DNA from: Triticum aestivum
Lineage: Eukaryota > Streptophyta > Magnoliopsida > Poales > Poaceae
Reading direction: 5' to 3'
Length of the DNA: 64,000 bases
Assembly: GCF_018294505.1 (NCBI RefSeq)
Contig: NC_057800.1
Coordinates: 473,157,037-473,221,036, forward strand
Shown: positions 46,128 through 58,300 of the stretch, piece after piece
Position numbering within the stretch: position 1 is the first letter of the stretch
Layout of the letters: each line of letters begins with the position of its first letter
Notes under the pieces: generated by a model
Seen by the model: the letters and a program-made list of their open reading frames with translations, nothing else
What the model was told of the DNA's origin: nothing
Databases searched by the model: none
Position numbers and translations under genes: made by a program

Positions 46128-49100
46128 ATGGCCCACGCTAATGTTGCCCTCAACTTCAACGCGTTCCTAGAGAAAACCAAGCTGAAAGATGATGGCAGCA
46201 ACTATACGGACTGGGTCCGGAACCTGAGGATCATCCTCATAGCTGCCAAGAAAGATTATGTCCTAGAAGCACCGTGTCACATCCCTAGCTTTACCCTGGC
46301 CTTGGACTAGCTTGGTTGCTGCATCATGTTTAAATTCAAATAAAATTTGAATTGAGGAATTTTCAAAGCCTCAGAATCCCTTAAAAAAATGATCAAGATA
46401 AAAATTGCTTCAAATGTGTCCAAGAAAATGTTTCTGAGACACCAAAAATATTGGTTTGGATTTTACCTCTTGCCAATATTTCCAGAGGATAAAAAAAATT
46501 ATAATTATTGCGCCAACATGACGTCAGCATGACGTCAGTGGTCAACTGCGGCTGGCTGAAGTCAAACCTGACGTGTGGGGCCCACACGTCAGTGACAGGG
46601 GGGTTAAACAGGGTTAGTTTAATCCTAATTACTAATTAGTGGCGCTGGGGCCCACTAGTCAGTGTCAGGGGGTTAACTAACAGTGGTTAGCGCTAATCCT
46701 AATTAGCTACAGGGCTGGGCCCACCTGTCAGGGACTCAGGGGGTGTCCTGCCGTGGTCAAAGTGGGTCAAACCCACCGGCGACGTGACGCCGGCGAGGCC
46801 CGAGACGGCGGCGCGACGCGGGATCGCGCTACAGGGCACGGGCGAGGCCGTGCTTGGGCTCGTTGGAAAGCTCTTGCTCCCGCGCGTCGAACGGTGGCCG
46901 TGGCTAGCGCTGACCGTAGGGGTGGGCTGTGATGCGGTAGGTACGTGGCACGGTGTACCGAATACCCGTTAGGTATCTTGGGAACCCTGTTCACATCGTT
47001 CGGGGCCGTATGGGAAACCTCGGCCGGACTCCCTGCGGATGGAACCTGAATAGGCGATAAACCTGGACTAGAGGCTTAAGTGTTTAGGTAGGTCGTGGTC
47101 TACACCCACGTCGGCTTTCGCTTGAAGTCTGCCGAGCACATGTCGTGTGCAGACGCTAAGTGGTGGAAACATGTATGAAGAAGTACACCCCTGCAGGGTT
47201 AACATGATCTATTCGAATAACCGTGTCCGCGGAAAAGGACTTCTGGATTGCTTATATCAGTTCATAGACAAGTGAAAGTGGATACTTTAAAATGCGCAAG
47301 ATAAGCGTGAGTGCTATGGATGGCGTTCTCGTAGGGAGACGGGAGCGGATCCATAGTGGTGTATTGATATGGTGAATATGTGGACTCGTGTGCGCCACCT
47401 CAAAGAGTCGCTTGCAGTCGTAGTTTAGGATAGCCACCGAGTCAAAGCTCGCTTGCTGCAGTTAAACCCCACCATCCCCTTGTTGAAAATGATGCATATG
47501 TAGTTAGTTCTGATGTAAGTCTTGCTGGGTACATTTGTACTCACGTTTGCCTATTTTATGTTTTTGCAGAGAGACTTCAGTCTCACTAGTAGTTCCACGT
47601 AGACTTCGACGTTTAGCTGGTTACCTCAGCTACGATCTTGTGCCCTCGGCAGGATCTGATAGATAGTCAGGCTTCTCAGCCTTTTTCATTTATAGATGTC
47701 TGTACCCAGACATGATAGCTTCCGCTTGTGCTTTGATTTGTATGCTCTGAATGTTGGGTCATGAGACCCCTGTTTGTAATATCTCGCTCCTCGGAGCCTA
47801 TTGAATAAATTACTTGAGTCGTAGAGTCATGCTGTGATGCCATGTTGTGTTTGCACATATCGAGCATATTGTGTGTATGTTATTGAAATGCTTGGTATGT
47901 GTGGGATCTGACTATCTAGTTGTTTATCTTTAGTAGCCTCTCTTATCGGGAAATGTCTCCTAGTGTTTCCACCGAGCCATGGTAGCTTGCTACTGCTCCG
48001 GAACACTTAGGCTGGCCGGCATGTGTCCTTCTTCGTTCCTGTGTCTGTCCCTTCGGGGAAATGTCACGCGATGAATACCGGAGTCCTGTTAGCCCGCTAC
48101 AGCCCGGTTCACCGGAGTCCTGCTAGCCCAGTGCTACAGCCTGGATTCACTCGCTGATGACCGACACGTTCGATGCTGGGTCATGGATGCCTGTCCCTGT
48201 AAGTCTGTGCCACTTTGGGTTTACGACTAGCCATGTCAGCCCCGGGCTCCTTATCATATGGATGCTAGCGACACTGTCATATACGTGTGCCAAAAGGCGC
48301 AAACGGTCCCGGGCAAAGGTAAGGCGACACCCGTGGGAATACCGTGCGTGAGGCCGCAAAGTGATATGAGGTGTTACATGCTAGATCGATGTGGCATTGA
48401 GTCGGGGTCCTGACAGTGTTGGTATCAGAGCTTGACTGCCTGTAGGATTACCAAGCCAAACTGATCGAAGTTGAGTCTAGAAATTCTTTAGTTATATAAG
48501 GGAATTGATTGTGGGATGGAACGTAAGGCTCTTTTTACTCCTTATACCTCATGCCCTTCTGATCTGAGTCATCTTATCTTTCCTACGGGGTTAAGAAACT
48601 AGGCTATCTCTTCTTTCTATCAGGATCACGTGTTACTAATCAGTGGACTTATAAGATTGTTGGATTTAAGTCTCAGTTCAGTTCCTACTACTTCCGTATG
48701 ATAATTGTTGATCTCGGAACCTTGATATTGTGCTTCTAAGTGGTTATGCCACCATTTTTGTGAATGTCTCAAATCTTTTCCGAGCATTTACAGCCGTTAT
48801 GTTGTCCGAGTCATCCCAGGTTTCTAAAGAGTCTGATGCATTTGCAAATCCTTTTGCTCCGGTTTCAATGTCTGTTAGGCCAGGTTAATCACACAAATTG
48901 TTGAGCTGAGGTACTCTACTGCCTCAACCTTTATGTTGGAGTTATTATTATGACCCTAGGTGTCTCAGGGGATCATCTAGTAGTCTAGCCATGATTTATG
49001 TTCCAGTGTGATGACTCTGGCCGTCATTATCGAAAGCATCCCGTGATGCCATTTAGTAGTAGGTATTCTATCCCTGGGTTTTGAACCCGAGATTCACTCT

Positions 49101-52100
49101 ACTTACTTCATGTTGATAGTAATTGCTAGCGACACTATCATATACGTGAGCCAAAAGGCGCAAACGGTCCCGGGAAAAGGTAAGACGACACCCGTGGGGA
49201 TACCGTGCGTGAGGCCGCAAAGTGATATGAGGTGTTACCGGCTAGATCGATGTGACATCGAGTCGGGGTCCTGACACACCGCTAGGTGACGCACCCATCC
49301 CAGAGAACCAAGACGTTATGAACGCTTGGCAGTCACGTGCTGATGATTACTCCCTCGTTCAGTGTGACATGCTTTACAACTTAGAACCGGGGCTCCAAAA
49401 GCGTTTTGAGCAACACGGAGCATATGAGATGTTCGAAGAGCTGAAAATGGTTTTCCAAGATCATGCCCGGGTCGAGAGATATGAAGTCTCCGACAAGTTC
49501 TTCAGTTGTAAGATGGAGGAAAATAGTTCTGTCAGTGAGCACATACTCAAAATGTCTGGGTTGCATAACCACTTGACTTAGCTAGGAGTTAATCTCCCGG
49601 ATGACGCGGTCATTGATAGAATCCTTCAGTCGCTTCCACCGAGCTACAAGAGCTTTGTGATGAACTTCAATATGCAGGGCATGGAAAATACCATTCCTGA
49701 GGTATATTCAATGCTAAAATCAGCGGAGGTGGAGATCAAAAAGGAACATCAAGTGTTGATGGTGAATAAAACCACTAAGTTTAAGAAAGGCAAGGGTAAG
49801 AAGAACTTAAAGAAGGACGGCAAGGGGGTTGCCGCGCCCGGTAAGCAAGCTGCCGGGAAGAAGCCAAAGACTGGACCCAAGCCTGAGACTGAGTGTTTTT
49901 ATTGCAAGGGAAGTGGTCACTGGAAGCGGAACTGCCCCAAATATTTAGCGGACAAGAAGGCCGGCAACACTAAAGGTATATGTGATATACATGTAATTGA
50001 TGTGTACCTTACCAGTGCTCGTAGTAGCTCCTGGGTATTTGATACCGGTGCGGTTGCTCACATTTGTAACTCAAAGCAGGAGCTGCGGAATAAGCGGAGA
50101 CTGGCAAAGGATGAGGTGACGATGCGTGTCGGGAATGGTTCCAAGGTCGACGTGATCGCCGTTGCCACGCTACCTCTACATTTACCTATGGGATTAGTTT
50201 TAAACCTCAATAATTGTTATTTAGTGCCAGCTTTGAGCATGAACATTGTATCAGGATCACGTTTAATTCGAGATGGCTACTCATTTAAATCCGAGAATAA
50301 TGGTTGTTCTATTTATATGAGAGATATGTTTTATGGTCATGCCCCACTGGTGAATGGTTTATTCTTAATGAATCTCGAGCGTAATGTTACACATATTCAT
50401 AGTGTGAATACCAAAAGATGTAAGGTTGATAATGATAGTCCCACATACTTGTGGCATTGCCGCCTTGGTCATATAGGTGTCAAACGCATGAAGAAGCTCC
50501 ATGCAGATGGACTTTTGGAGTCTCTTGATTACGAATCATTTGACACGTGTGAACCATGCCTCATGGGTAAAATGACCAAGACTCCATTCTCAAGAACAAT
50601 GGAGCGAGCAACCAACTTATTGGAAATCATACATACTGATGTGTGCGGTACAATGAGTGTTGAGGCTCGCGGTGGCTATCGTTATGTTCTCACCCTCACT
50701 GATGACTTGAGTACATATGGGTATGTCTACTTAATGAAACACAAGTCTGAGACCTTTGAAAAGTTCAAGGAATTTCAGAGTGAGGTTGAGAATCCATGTG
50801 ACAGGAAAATCAAGTTCTTGCGATCAGATCGTGGGGGGGGGGAATACTTGAGTAACGAATTTGGCACGCACTTAAGGAAATGTGGAATAGTTTCACAACT
50901 CATGTCGCCTGGAACACCTCAGCGTAATGGTGTGTCCGAACGTCGTAATTGCACCATATTGGATATGGTGCGATCTATGATGTATCTTACTGATCTACCA
51001 CTATCATTTTGGGGCTATGCTTTAGAGACTGCCGCATTCACTTTAAATAGGGCTCCGTCGAAATCCGTTGAGACGACACCGTATGAATTATGGTTTGGGA
51101 AGAAACATAAGCTGTCGTTTCTAAAAGTTTGAGGATGCGATGCTTATGTCAAGAAACTTCAACCTGAAAAGCTCGAGCCCAAGTCGAAAAAATGCGTCTT
51201 CATAGGATACCCTAAAGAAACTATTGGGTATACCTTCTACCTCAGATCCGAAGGCAAGATCTTTGTTGCCAAGAATGGATCCTTTCTAGAGAAAGAGTTT
51301 CTCTCGAAAGAAGTAAGTGGGAGGAAAGTAGAACTTGATGAAGTATTGCCTCTTGAACCGAAGAGTGGCGCAGCTCAGGAAATTGTTCCTGAGGTGCCTG
51401 CACCGACTAGAGAGGAAGTTAATGATGATGATCATGAAACTTCAGATCAAGTTGCTACTGAACTCCGTAGGTCCACAAGGACACGTTCCGCACCAGAGTG
51501 GTATGGCAACCCTGTCTTGGAAATCATGTTGTTAGACAACGGTGAACCTTCGAACTATGAAGAAGCGATGGCGGGCCCAGATTCCGACAAATGGCTGGAA
51601 GCCATGAAATCCGAGATAGGATCCATGTATGAAAACGAAGTATGGACTTTGACTGACTTGCCCGATGATCGGCGAGCCATAGAAAATAAATGGATCTTTA
51701 AGAAGAAGACAGACGCGGATGGTAATGTAACCATCTATAAAGCTCGGCTTGTCGCTAAGGGTTATCGACAAGTTCAAGGGGTTGACTGCGATGAGACTTT
51801 CTCACCCGTAGCGAAGCCGAAGTCCGTCCGAATCATGTTAGCAATTGCCACATTCTATGATTATGAGATATGGCAAATGGACGTCAAAACGGCATTCCTT
51901 AATGGTTTCCTTAAGGAAGAATTGCATATGATGCAGTCGGAAGGTTTTGTCGATCCTAAGAATGCTGACAAGGTGTGCAAGCTCCAACGCTCGATCTATG
52001 GGCTGGTGCAAGCATCTCAGAGTTGGAACATTCGTTTTGATGAGATGATCAAAGCGTTTGGGTTTAAGCAGACTTATGGAGAAGCCTGCATTTACAAGAA

Positions 52101-53046
52101 AGTGAGTGGGAGCTCTTTAGCATTTCTCATATTGTATGTGGATGACATACTGTTGATGGGAAATGATATAGAATTCTTGGAAAGCATAAAGGCCTACTTG
52201 AACAAGTGTTTTTCAATGAAGGATCTTGGAGAAGCTGCTTACATATTAGGCATCAAGATCTATAGAGATAGATAGAGACGCCTCATTGGTCTTTCACAGA
52301 GTACGTACCTTGACAAGATATTGAAGAAGTTAAATATGGATCAGTCAAAGAAGGGGTTCTTGCCTGTGTTGCAAGGTACGAGATTGAGCACGGCTCAATG
52401 CCCGACCACGGCAGAAGATAGAGAAAAGATGAGTGTCGTCCCCTATGCCTCGACCATAGGGTCTATCATGTATGCTATGCTGTGTACCAAACCTGATGTA
52501 AACCTTGCCGTAAGTTTGGTAGGAAGGTACCAAAGTAATCCCGGCATGGAACACTGGACAGCGGTCAAGAATATCCTGAAGTACCTGAAGAGGACTAAGG
52601 ATATGTTTCTCATTTATGTAGGTGACGAAGAGCTCGTCGTAAAGGGTTACGTCGATGCTAGCTTCGACACAGATCTGGATGACTCTAAGTCACAAACCGG
52701 ATACGTTTATATTTTGAATGGAGGGGCAGTAAGCTGGTGCAGTTGCAAGCAAAGCGTTGTGGCGGGATCTACATGTGAAGCGTAGTACATGGCAGCCTCG
52801 GAGGTAGCACAAGAAGCAATCTGGGTGAAGGAGTTTATTACCGACCTAGGAGTCATTCCCAATGCGTCGGGCCTGATGAGTCTCTTCTGTGACAACACTG
52901 GAGCTATTGCCCTTGCCAAGGAGCCCAGGTTTCACAAGAAGACCAGGCATATCAAGCGTCGCTTCAATTCCATTCGTGAAAGTGTTCAAAATGGAGACAT
53001 AGATATTTGTAAAGTACATACGGACCTGAATGTGGCAGATCCTTGA
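46128..53046 (+). pseudogene. gag-pol: Angela gag-pol polyprotein, interrupted and with stops
   Basis: A single frame starts at ATG 46128. It is broken at 46274 by the long-LTR insert and resumes at 49282, still in phase once insert and duplication are removed. Order: gag, CCHC zinc knuckle (49894-49935), protease DTG (50041-50049), integrase HHCC (50455-50559) and core, RT with YVDD (52135-52146), RNase H (Asp near 52650). In-frame stops lie at 49579-49581, 51130-51132, 52273-52275 and 52783-52785. A one-base loss near 53045 ends the frame. The catalytic RT motif is intact, unlike the WIS copy (YVND). A 10-G run at 50833-50842 adds one glycine in integrase. The copy cannot make a full polyprotein. 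Confidence 0.92.
46275..49276 (+). mobile_element. Long-LTR Gypsy/LARD-type element, internally deleted, inside Angela gag
   Basis: It starts TGTCACATCC and ends GGTCCTGACA, with perfect target duplication CACCG (46270-46274, 49277-49281). The 5' LTR is 46275-48415 (2141 bp). A tRNA-iMet-type PBS, TGGTATCAGAGC, is at 48420-48431. About 0.7 kb of leader follows. Then only the last 152 bases of the 3' LTR (49125-49276) remain. No coding domain survives. The LTR matches the solo LTR at 55391-59630 but is shortened in its GC-rich middle. The family is probably a long-LTR Tekay/Del-like Gypsy or a LARD; the exact name is uncertain. Confidence 0.88.
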
Positions 53047-53138
53047 CTAAACCTCTCCCTAGAGCAAAACATGATCAACACCAGAACTCTATGGGTGTTC
53101 GATTCATCACAATGTAACTAGATTATTGACTCTAGTGC

Positions 53139-53148
53139 AAGTGGGAGA
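53139..53148 (+). other. Angela polypurine tract
   Basis: AAGTGGGAGA lies just before the 3' LTR at 53150, identical to the WIS copy at 2934-2943. Confidence 0.82.
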
Positions 53149-53149
53149 T

Positions 53150-54852
53150 TGTTGGAAATATGCCCTAGAGGCAATAATAAAATGGTTATTATTATATTTC
53201 CTTGTTCATGATAATTGTCTATTGTTCATGCTATAATTGTGTTATCCGGAAATCGTAATACATGTGTGAATACATAGACCACAACACGTCCCTAGTGAGC
53301 CTCTAGTTGACTAGCTTGTTGATCAAAAGATAGTCATGGTTTCCTGACTATGAACATTGGATGTCATTGATAACAGGATCACATCATTAGGAGAATGATG
53401 TGATGGACAAGACCCAATCCTAAGCATATCTTAAAAATCGTGTAGTTCGTTTGCTAGAGCTTTTCCAAATGTCAAGTATCATTTCCTTAGACCATGAGAT
53501 TGTGCAACTCCCGGATACCGTAGGAGTGCCTTGGGTGTGCCAAACGTCACAACGTAACTGGGTGACTATAAAGGTACACTACGGGTATCTCCGAAAGTGT
53601 CTGTTGGGTTGGCACGAATCGGGACTGGGATTTGTCACTCCGTATGACGGAGAGGTATCTCTGGGCCCACTCGGTAATGCATCATCATAATGAGCTCAAT
53701 GTGACCAAGTGGTTGATCACGGGATCATGCATTACGGTATGAGTAAAGTGACTTGCCGGTAACAAGATTGAACGAGGTATTGGGATACCGACGATCGAGT
53801 CTCGGGCAAGTAACGTACCGATTGACAAAGGGAATTGTATACGGGATTGATTGAATCCTCGACATCGTGATTCATCCGATGAGATCATCGAGGAGCATGT
53901 GGGAGCCAACATGGGTATCCAGATCCCGCTGTTGGTTATTGACCGGAGAGTCGTCTCGGTCATGTCTGCGTGTCTCCCGAACCCGTAGGGTCTACACACT
54001 TAAGGTTCGGTGACGCTAGGGTTGTTGAGATATTAGTATACGGTAACCCAAAAGTTGTTCGGAGTCCCGGATGAGATCCCGGACGTCACGAGGAGTTCCG
54101 GAATGGTCCGGAGGTGAAGATTTACATATAGGAAGTCAAGTTTCGGCCATCGGGAAAGTTTCGGGGGTAATCGGTATTGTACCGGGACCACCGGAAGGGT
54201 CCCGGGTGGGGCCACCTATTCTGGAGGGCCCCATGGGCTGAAGTGGGAAGGGAACCAGCCCCTGGTGGGCTGGTGTGCCCCCCCCCATGGGCCCCCCTGC
54301 GCCTAGGGTTGGAAACCCTAGGGGTGGGGGCGCCCCACTTGGCTTGGGGGGCAAGCCACCCCCATGGCCGCCGCCCCCCCTTGGAGATCCCATCTCCTAG
54401 GGCCGGCGCCCCCCTAGGGGTCCTATATATAGTAGGGGGAGAGAGGGCAGCCGCACCCTAGCCCCTGGCGCCTCCCTCTCCCTCATGTGACACCTCTCCC
54501 TCTCACTGAGCTTGGCGAAGCCCTGCCGAGATCACCGTTGCTTCCACCACCGCGCCGTCGTGCTGCTGGATCTCCATCAACCTCTCCTTCCCCCTTGCTG
54601 GATCAAGTTGGAGGAGACGTCTTCCCAACCGTACATGTGTTGAACGCGGAGGTGCTGTCCGTTCGGTGCTAGGTCATCGGTGATTTGGATCAGGACGAGT
54701 ACGACTCCATCAACCCCGTTCTCTTGAACGCTTCCGCTCGCGATCTACAAGGGTATGTAGATGCACTCCCCTCTCCCTCGTTGCTAGATGACTCCATAGA
54801 TTGATCTTGGTGATGCGTAGAAAATTTCAAAGTTCTGCTACGTTCCCCTTCA
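53150..54852 (+). repeat. Angela 3' LTR
   Basis: 1703 bp, a few percent different from the 5' LTR. It ends CCCCTTCA, followed by GATTG, the mutated target duplication. Confidence 0.95.
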
Positions 54853-54857
54853 GATTG

Positions 54858-55390
54858 TTCATCCACGGGCTCCTGTTCATCCAGCCTCCACCACGCGCTA
54901 CTCCACCGGCTACTATTCAACCACCCCTCCACCGTCTACTATTCATCTAGCCCTCCATACCACGGGGTCCTGTTCAACCACCCCTCCACGGGTACCCCTC
55001 CACCATCTACTGTTCATCCATCCCTCCACACCACGGGGTCCTGTTCAACCACCCCTCCACCATCTACTATTCATCCAGCCCTCCACACCACGGGGTCCTG
55101 TTCATCCACCCCTCCACGGGCACCCCTCCACTGTCTACTGTTCATCCAACCCTCCACCATACCACGAGGTCTTGTTCATCCAGGGGCAACGCCACCGCTC
55201 ACTGTTCATCCAACCCCCCCCCCCCCCGCAATGCTCACTGTTCATCCCATCAATCGGCTTCAGTTAGCAGCAGTAGCGAAGGAATCGCTCGATCGGGTTC
55301 AGTTAACAACCATCGATCGATCGCTTGGGTTCAGTAACGTGTAGCCTGCAGCGCAATCGCTCGGGTTCAGTTAGGGCCGAACGCCTCGCT
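54858..55390 (+). repeat. CTGTTCATCCA tandem repeats of the CACTA-2 right arm
   Basis: CTGTTCATCCA(C/G)CCCTCCAC and CCACGGGGTCCTGTTCA units recur about ten times to 55230, continuing the field left of Angela. A 14-C run is at 55214-55227. From 55260, TCGCTCGGGTTCAGTTA-type units repeat up to the solo LTR insertion. No gene. Confidence 0.75.
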
Positions 55391-58300
55391 TGTCACAGCC
55401 CTAGAATTTGATTGCAATTAGTATCATAAGCATCCATGCATCATGTCTATATTTGTTTGAAATTTGAAATGGGGATGACAAGCCCTAGCACTAAATGAAA
55501 TGCAATTAGGATCAAAATAAAAATATTTTCAATGAACACAGAATGCCCTTTAGAAAAGTTCATTATTTTTTATAAAGGTGAAAACCTCGGCCAAAAATGA
55601 TGCACATATTTTTTAGGCCATTCTGGATTTTTGAATAACCCATCTTGTATTTGAATTGGGGCATTTAAATACTATTAATATTTTTAAAATGCTCCAATAA
55701 TTCTGAAAATAGTTAAGGGCCTCTGTAATAATTCATTTAATGCCCACAATTATTTTCAGGATTTATTAAAATGATTTGGGTTATAAACTAAATCAAAACA
55801 AAATAACATAAATAGAAAACAGAATTAAAAAAACAGAGAGATCTACCTGGGCCAACCTACCTGGCCTTCCAGCCCACCTGGTGGCCCGGCTGGCGGCCCA
55901 GCCCACCAGGGGCACCCGTGTCTTCTCCTTCCTCTGCCAGAAGGACCGAGGTGCGTGGCCACCGCACGCCGGCACGCGCACGGCCACCGCACGCCACCTC
56001 CTGCTTGCCGCCGAGGACCTGGACGCCTCCACGACGCCACGCAGCCCCCTGGTCCCCCTCGCTCCTCTCCCTCACTCTCTGCTCTCCCCCTCGCCCTCTC
56101 CCTCTCCTCTGATCGCCATGGCCGACGCTGCCGAGCGCTCGCCACTGTGAAGCTCGCAGCCACCGTGCTCCCCTCGCCTCCCCGATGCGCTAAGGAGCTC
56201 CTCCGTCGACCTCTACATCGTCTCCGTCAAGCCGCGCGAGCGGACGTGCCTCGTCTCATCCTCCCCGAACCCTTCTTCCTCCTCGTTCATCGGAGATCCA
56301 TCTCGTCGCCCCGACCGCTCCTGGCCTCCTCCGAGCATGCCGTCTGCACCATTGCAACCACCGTAAGCCTCTCCCTCGAACCCCCCTCTCCGTTGTCCCG
56401 TTTTCACGCTGTAGCTCCTACTTCACTGACGACCGAAGCCGCCGTCCGCCACGGCCGATGATGTCCTCGCTCCTGAGCATCTCCGCTTGGTCCAGTGGCA
56501 CCAGCGTGCTCCTGGAGCTTCCAGGAATCCGCCCCGCCGCTTAGCTCGCTCGTCAGCCTAGCGCAGCGCCTCGCCCGTGCTAAGCCGAACTCCGGCCGCC
56601 GCCAGCCGTCGTTGTAGTCGTCGTTTCCGGCCTCCTCTCGCCTAGCCGCATGCTCCATTGGATGCGGCGCACGTCTAGCAGCCCGTAGGGCCAAACCGCG
56701 AGTCAAACGGTTGCCGGACGGCGAATCCCAAGCGCCTCTGCCGCCCCGTTTGGTCGCCGGCGGCTAGCCGCCGGTGCGCTGACGTGGCCATCTAGTTAGG
56801 GCTAATCGCCCACTAATTAACCCCCCTGACCCACTTACACACGGGCCCCACTGGTTTAGTTAGTCAGCTAACGAAATTAGTTAGAACTAATCTAACCCCG
56901 CGGGACCCACGCGTCAGCTTTGACCTTGCTGACGTGGCCTTTGACCGGCCCCACTCGTCAGTGACTCATGCCAGCGGTGTGTCACTGACCAGTGGGCCCC
57001 ACTGGTCAGGTTTGACCTGGCCAGCCACAGTTGACCTGATGATGTCACTCTTATGTCATGCTGACGCAGTAAAACCTTTTCTGGATTTTAAATAAATCTA
57101 AATGATTTATTTATTTTCAGAAAATATCCAAAACTTTGAAAAATCATAGAAATTAATCTATAACTCCAAATAAGATAAATTATATATGAAAAATTATCAG
57201 AAAAATTCAAGGAATCTGTTTATGGCAATTGCATGCATGTTTGAACAACCTAGGGTTGCTGTACAGGGCAATTTGCATAAATGACATTTAAATAAGCACA
57301 TATGGAGTTTGAATTTGAACCCTTGGTTCAAACCAACTTCATTTAATATGGTTGCTAGTTGCATTAGCTCAATCAATAGCATATTGCCATGACATTATCA
57401 TGCATCATAATTGTTGCATTGAATTGATTGTGTTCCTCTTTGTTTGTCGGTATTTGTCCCCTCTCGATAGACGTGGTTCCGACGACGAGTTCGATGACAC
57501 CGATGAAGAACTATACTATCTTCAGAAGTGCCAGGCAAGCCAAACCCCCTTGTTCATTTCGATACAATCCCACTCTCTCGCTCCTGCTCTCTTTTACTGC
57601 ATTAGGACAACAACGATTCAACTGTTACATGTTGCGGTAGTTGAACCCCTTTCCTCTGCATGACCTGTCATTGCCACAGTAAATAGATGAAACCCACTAG
57701 CATGAGTAGGAGTTGTTTGAGCCCTGATGTGCCTACTCATTCATGCTTGTTTGTCATGTCTGCTATTGCTTAGAGTTGAGTCAGGTCTGATTTATCGGGG
57801 ATGAATCGGAGGTGTGTAAACATGTCCTACTGTTGAGAGCTAAGTGTGTGAACACAATTTGGTAAAGGTAGCGGTGAGAGGCCATGTAGGAGTACATGGT
57901 GGGTTATCTCATTGAAACCGTCCTCAGGAACTGAGTTCTGTGTTTGTGATCCATGAACAACTACTACCACTCATTGGGATCCTTAATTGACCCTCTCGGC
58001 TTCTTAATCACCCTAGTACTCTGTCCAGGAGTTGAAACTAGTTTCTGGTGTTTGTAGGTTATGTGTTGGCGGCCGTGCATAGCGCTGACCCTAGGGGTGG
58101 GCTATGTTGCGGTAGATACACCGTGGCACGGTGTACCGGGCGCCCGTTTGGTGTCTCGGGAACCCTGTTCACATCATTCGGGGCCGTATGTGGAAACCTC
58201 GGCCGGACTCCCTGCGGATGGAGCCTGAATAGGTGATAAACCTGGACAAGAGACTTAGGTGTTTAGGTAGGCCGTGGCCGACACCCTCGTTGGGCTTCCG

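Larger units (their letters stand above)
43130..54852 (+). mobile_element. Angela (BARE1-group Copia) retrotransposon, complete but with nested insert
   Basis: LTRs are 43130-44841 and 53150-54852, starting TGTTGGAAATATGCCC and ending CCCCTTCA. The target duplication is GACTG / GATTG (one mismatch). All parts are in order: PBS, leader (44842-46127), gag, protease, integrase, RT, RNase H (Copia order) and PPT. Inserted after CACTA-2 was in place, it splits the CTGTTCATC repeat field. A long-LTR element occupies 46275-49276 within gag. Net length is about 8.7 kb, usual for Angela. Confidence 0.95.

Noticed and set aside
55790..56710. Protein genes on both strands of the solo LTR
   Set aside because: Open frames follow GC-rich composition within a solo LTR defined by ends and target duplication; no introns or domains were seen.
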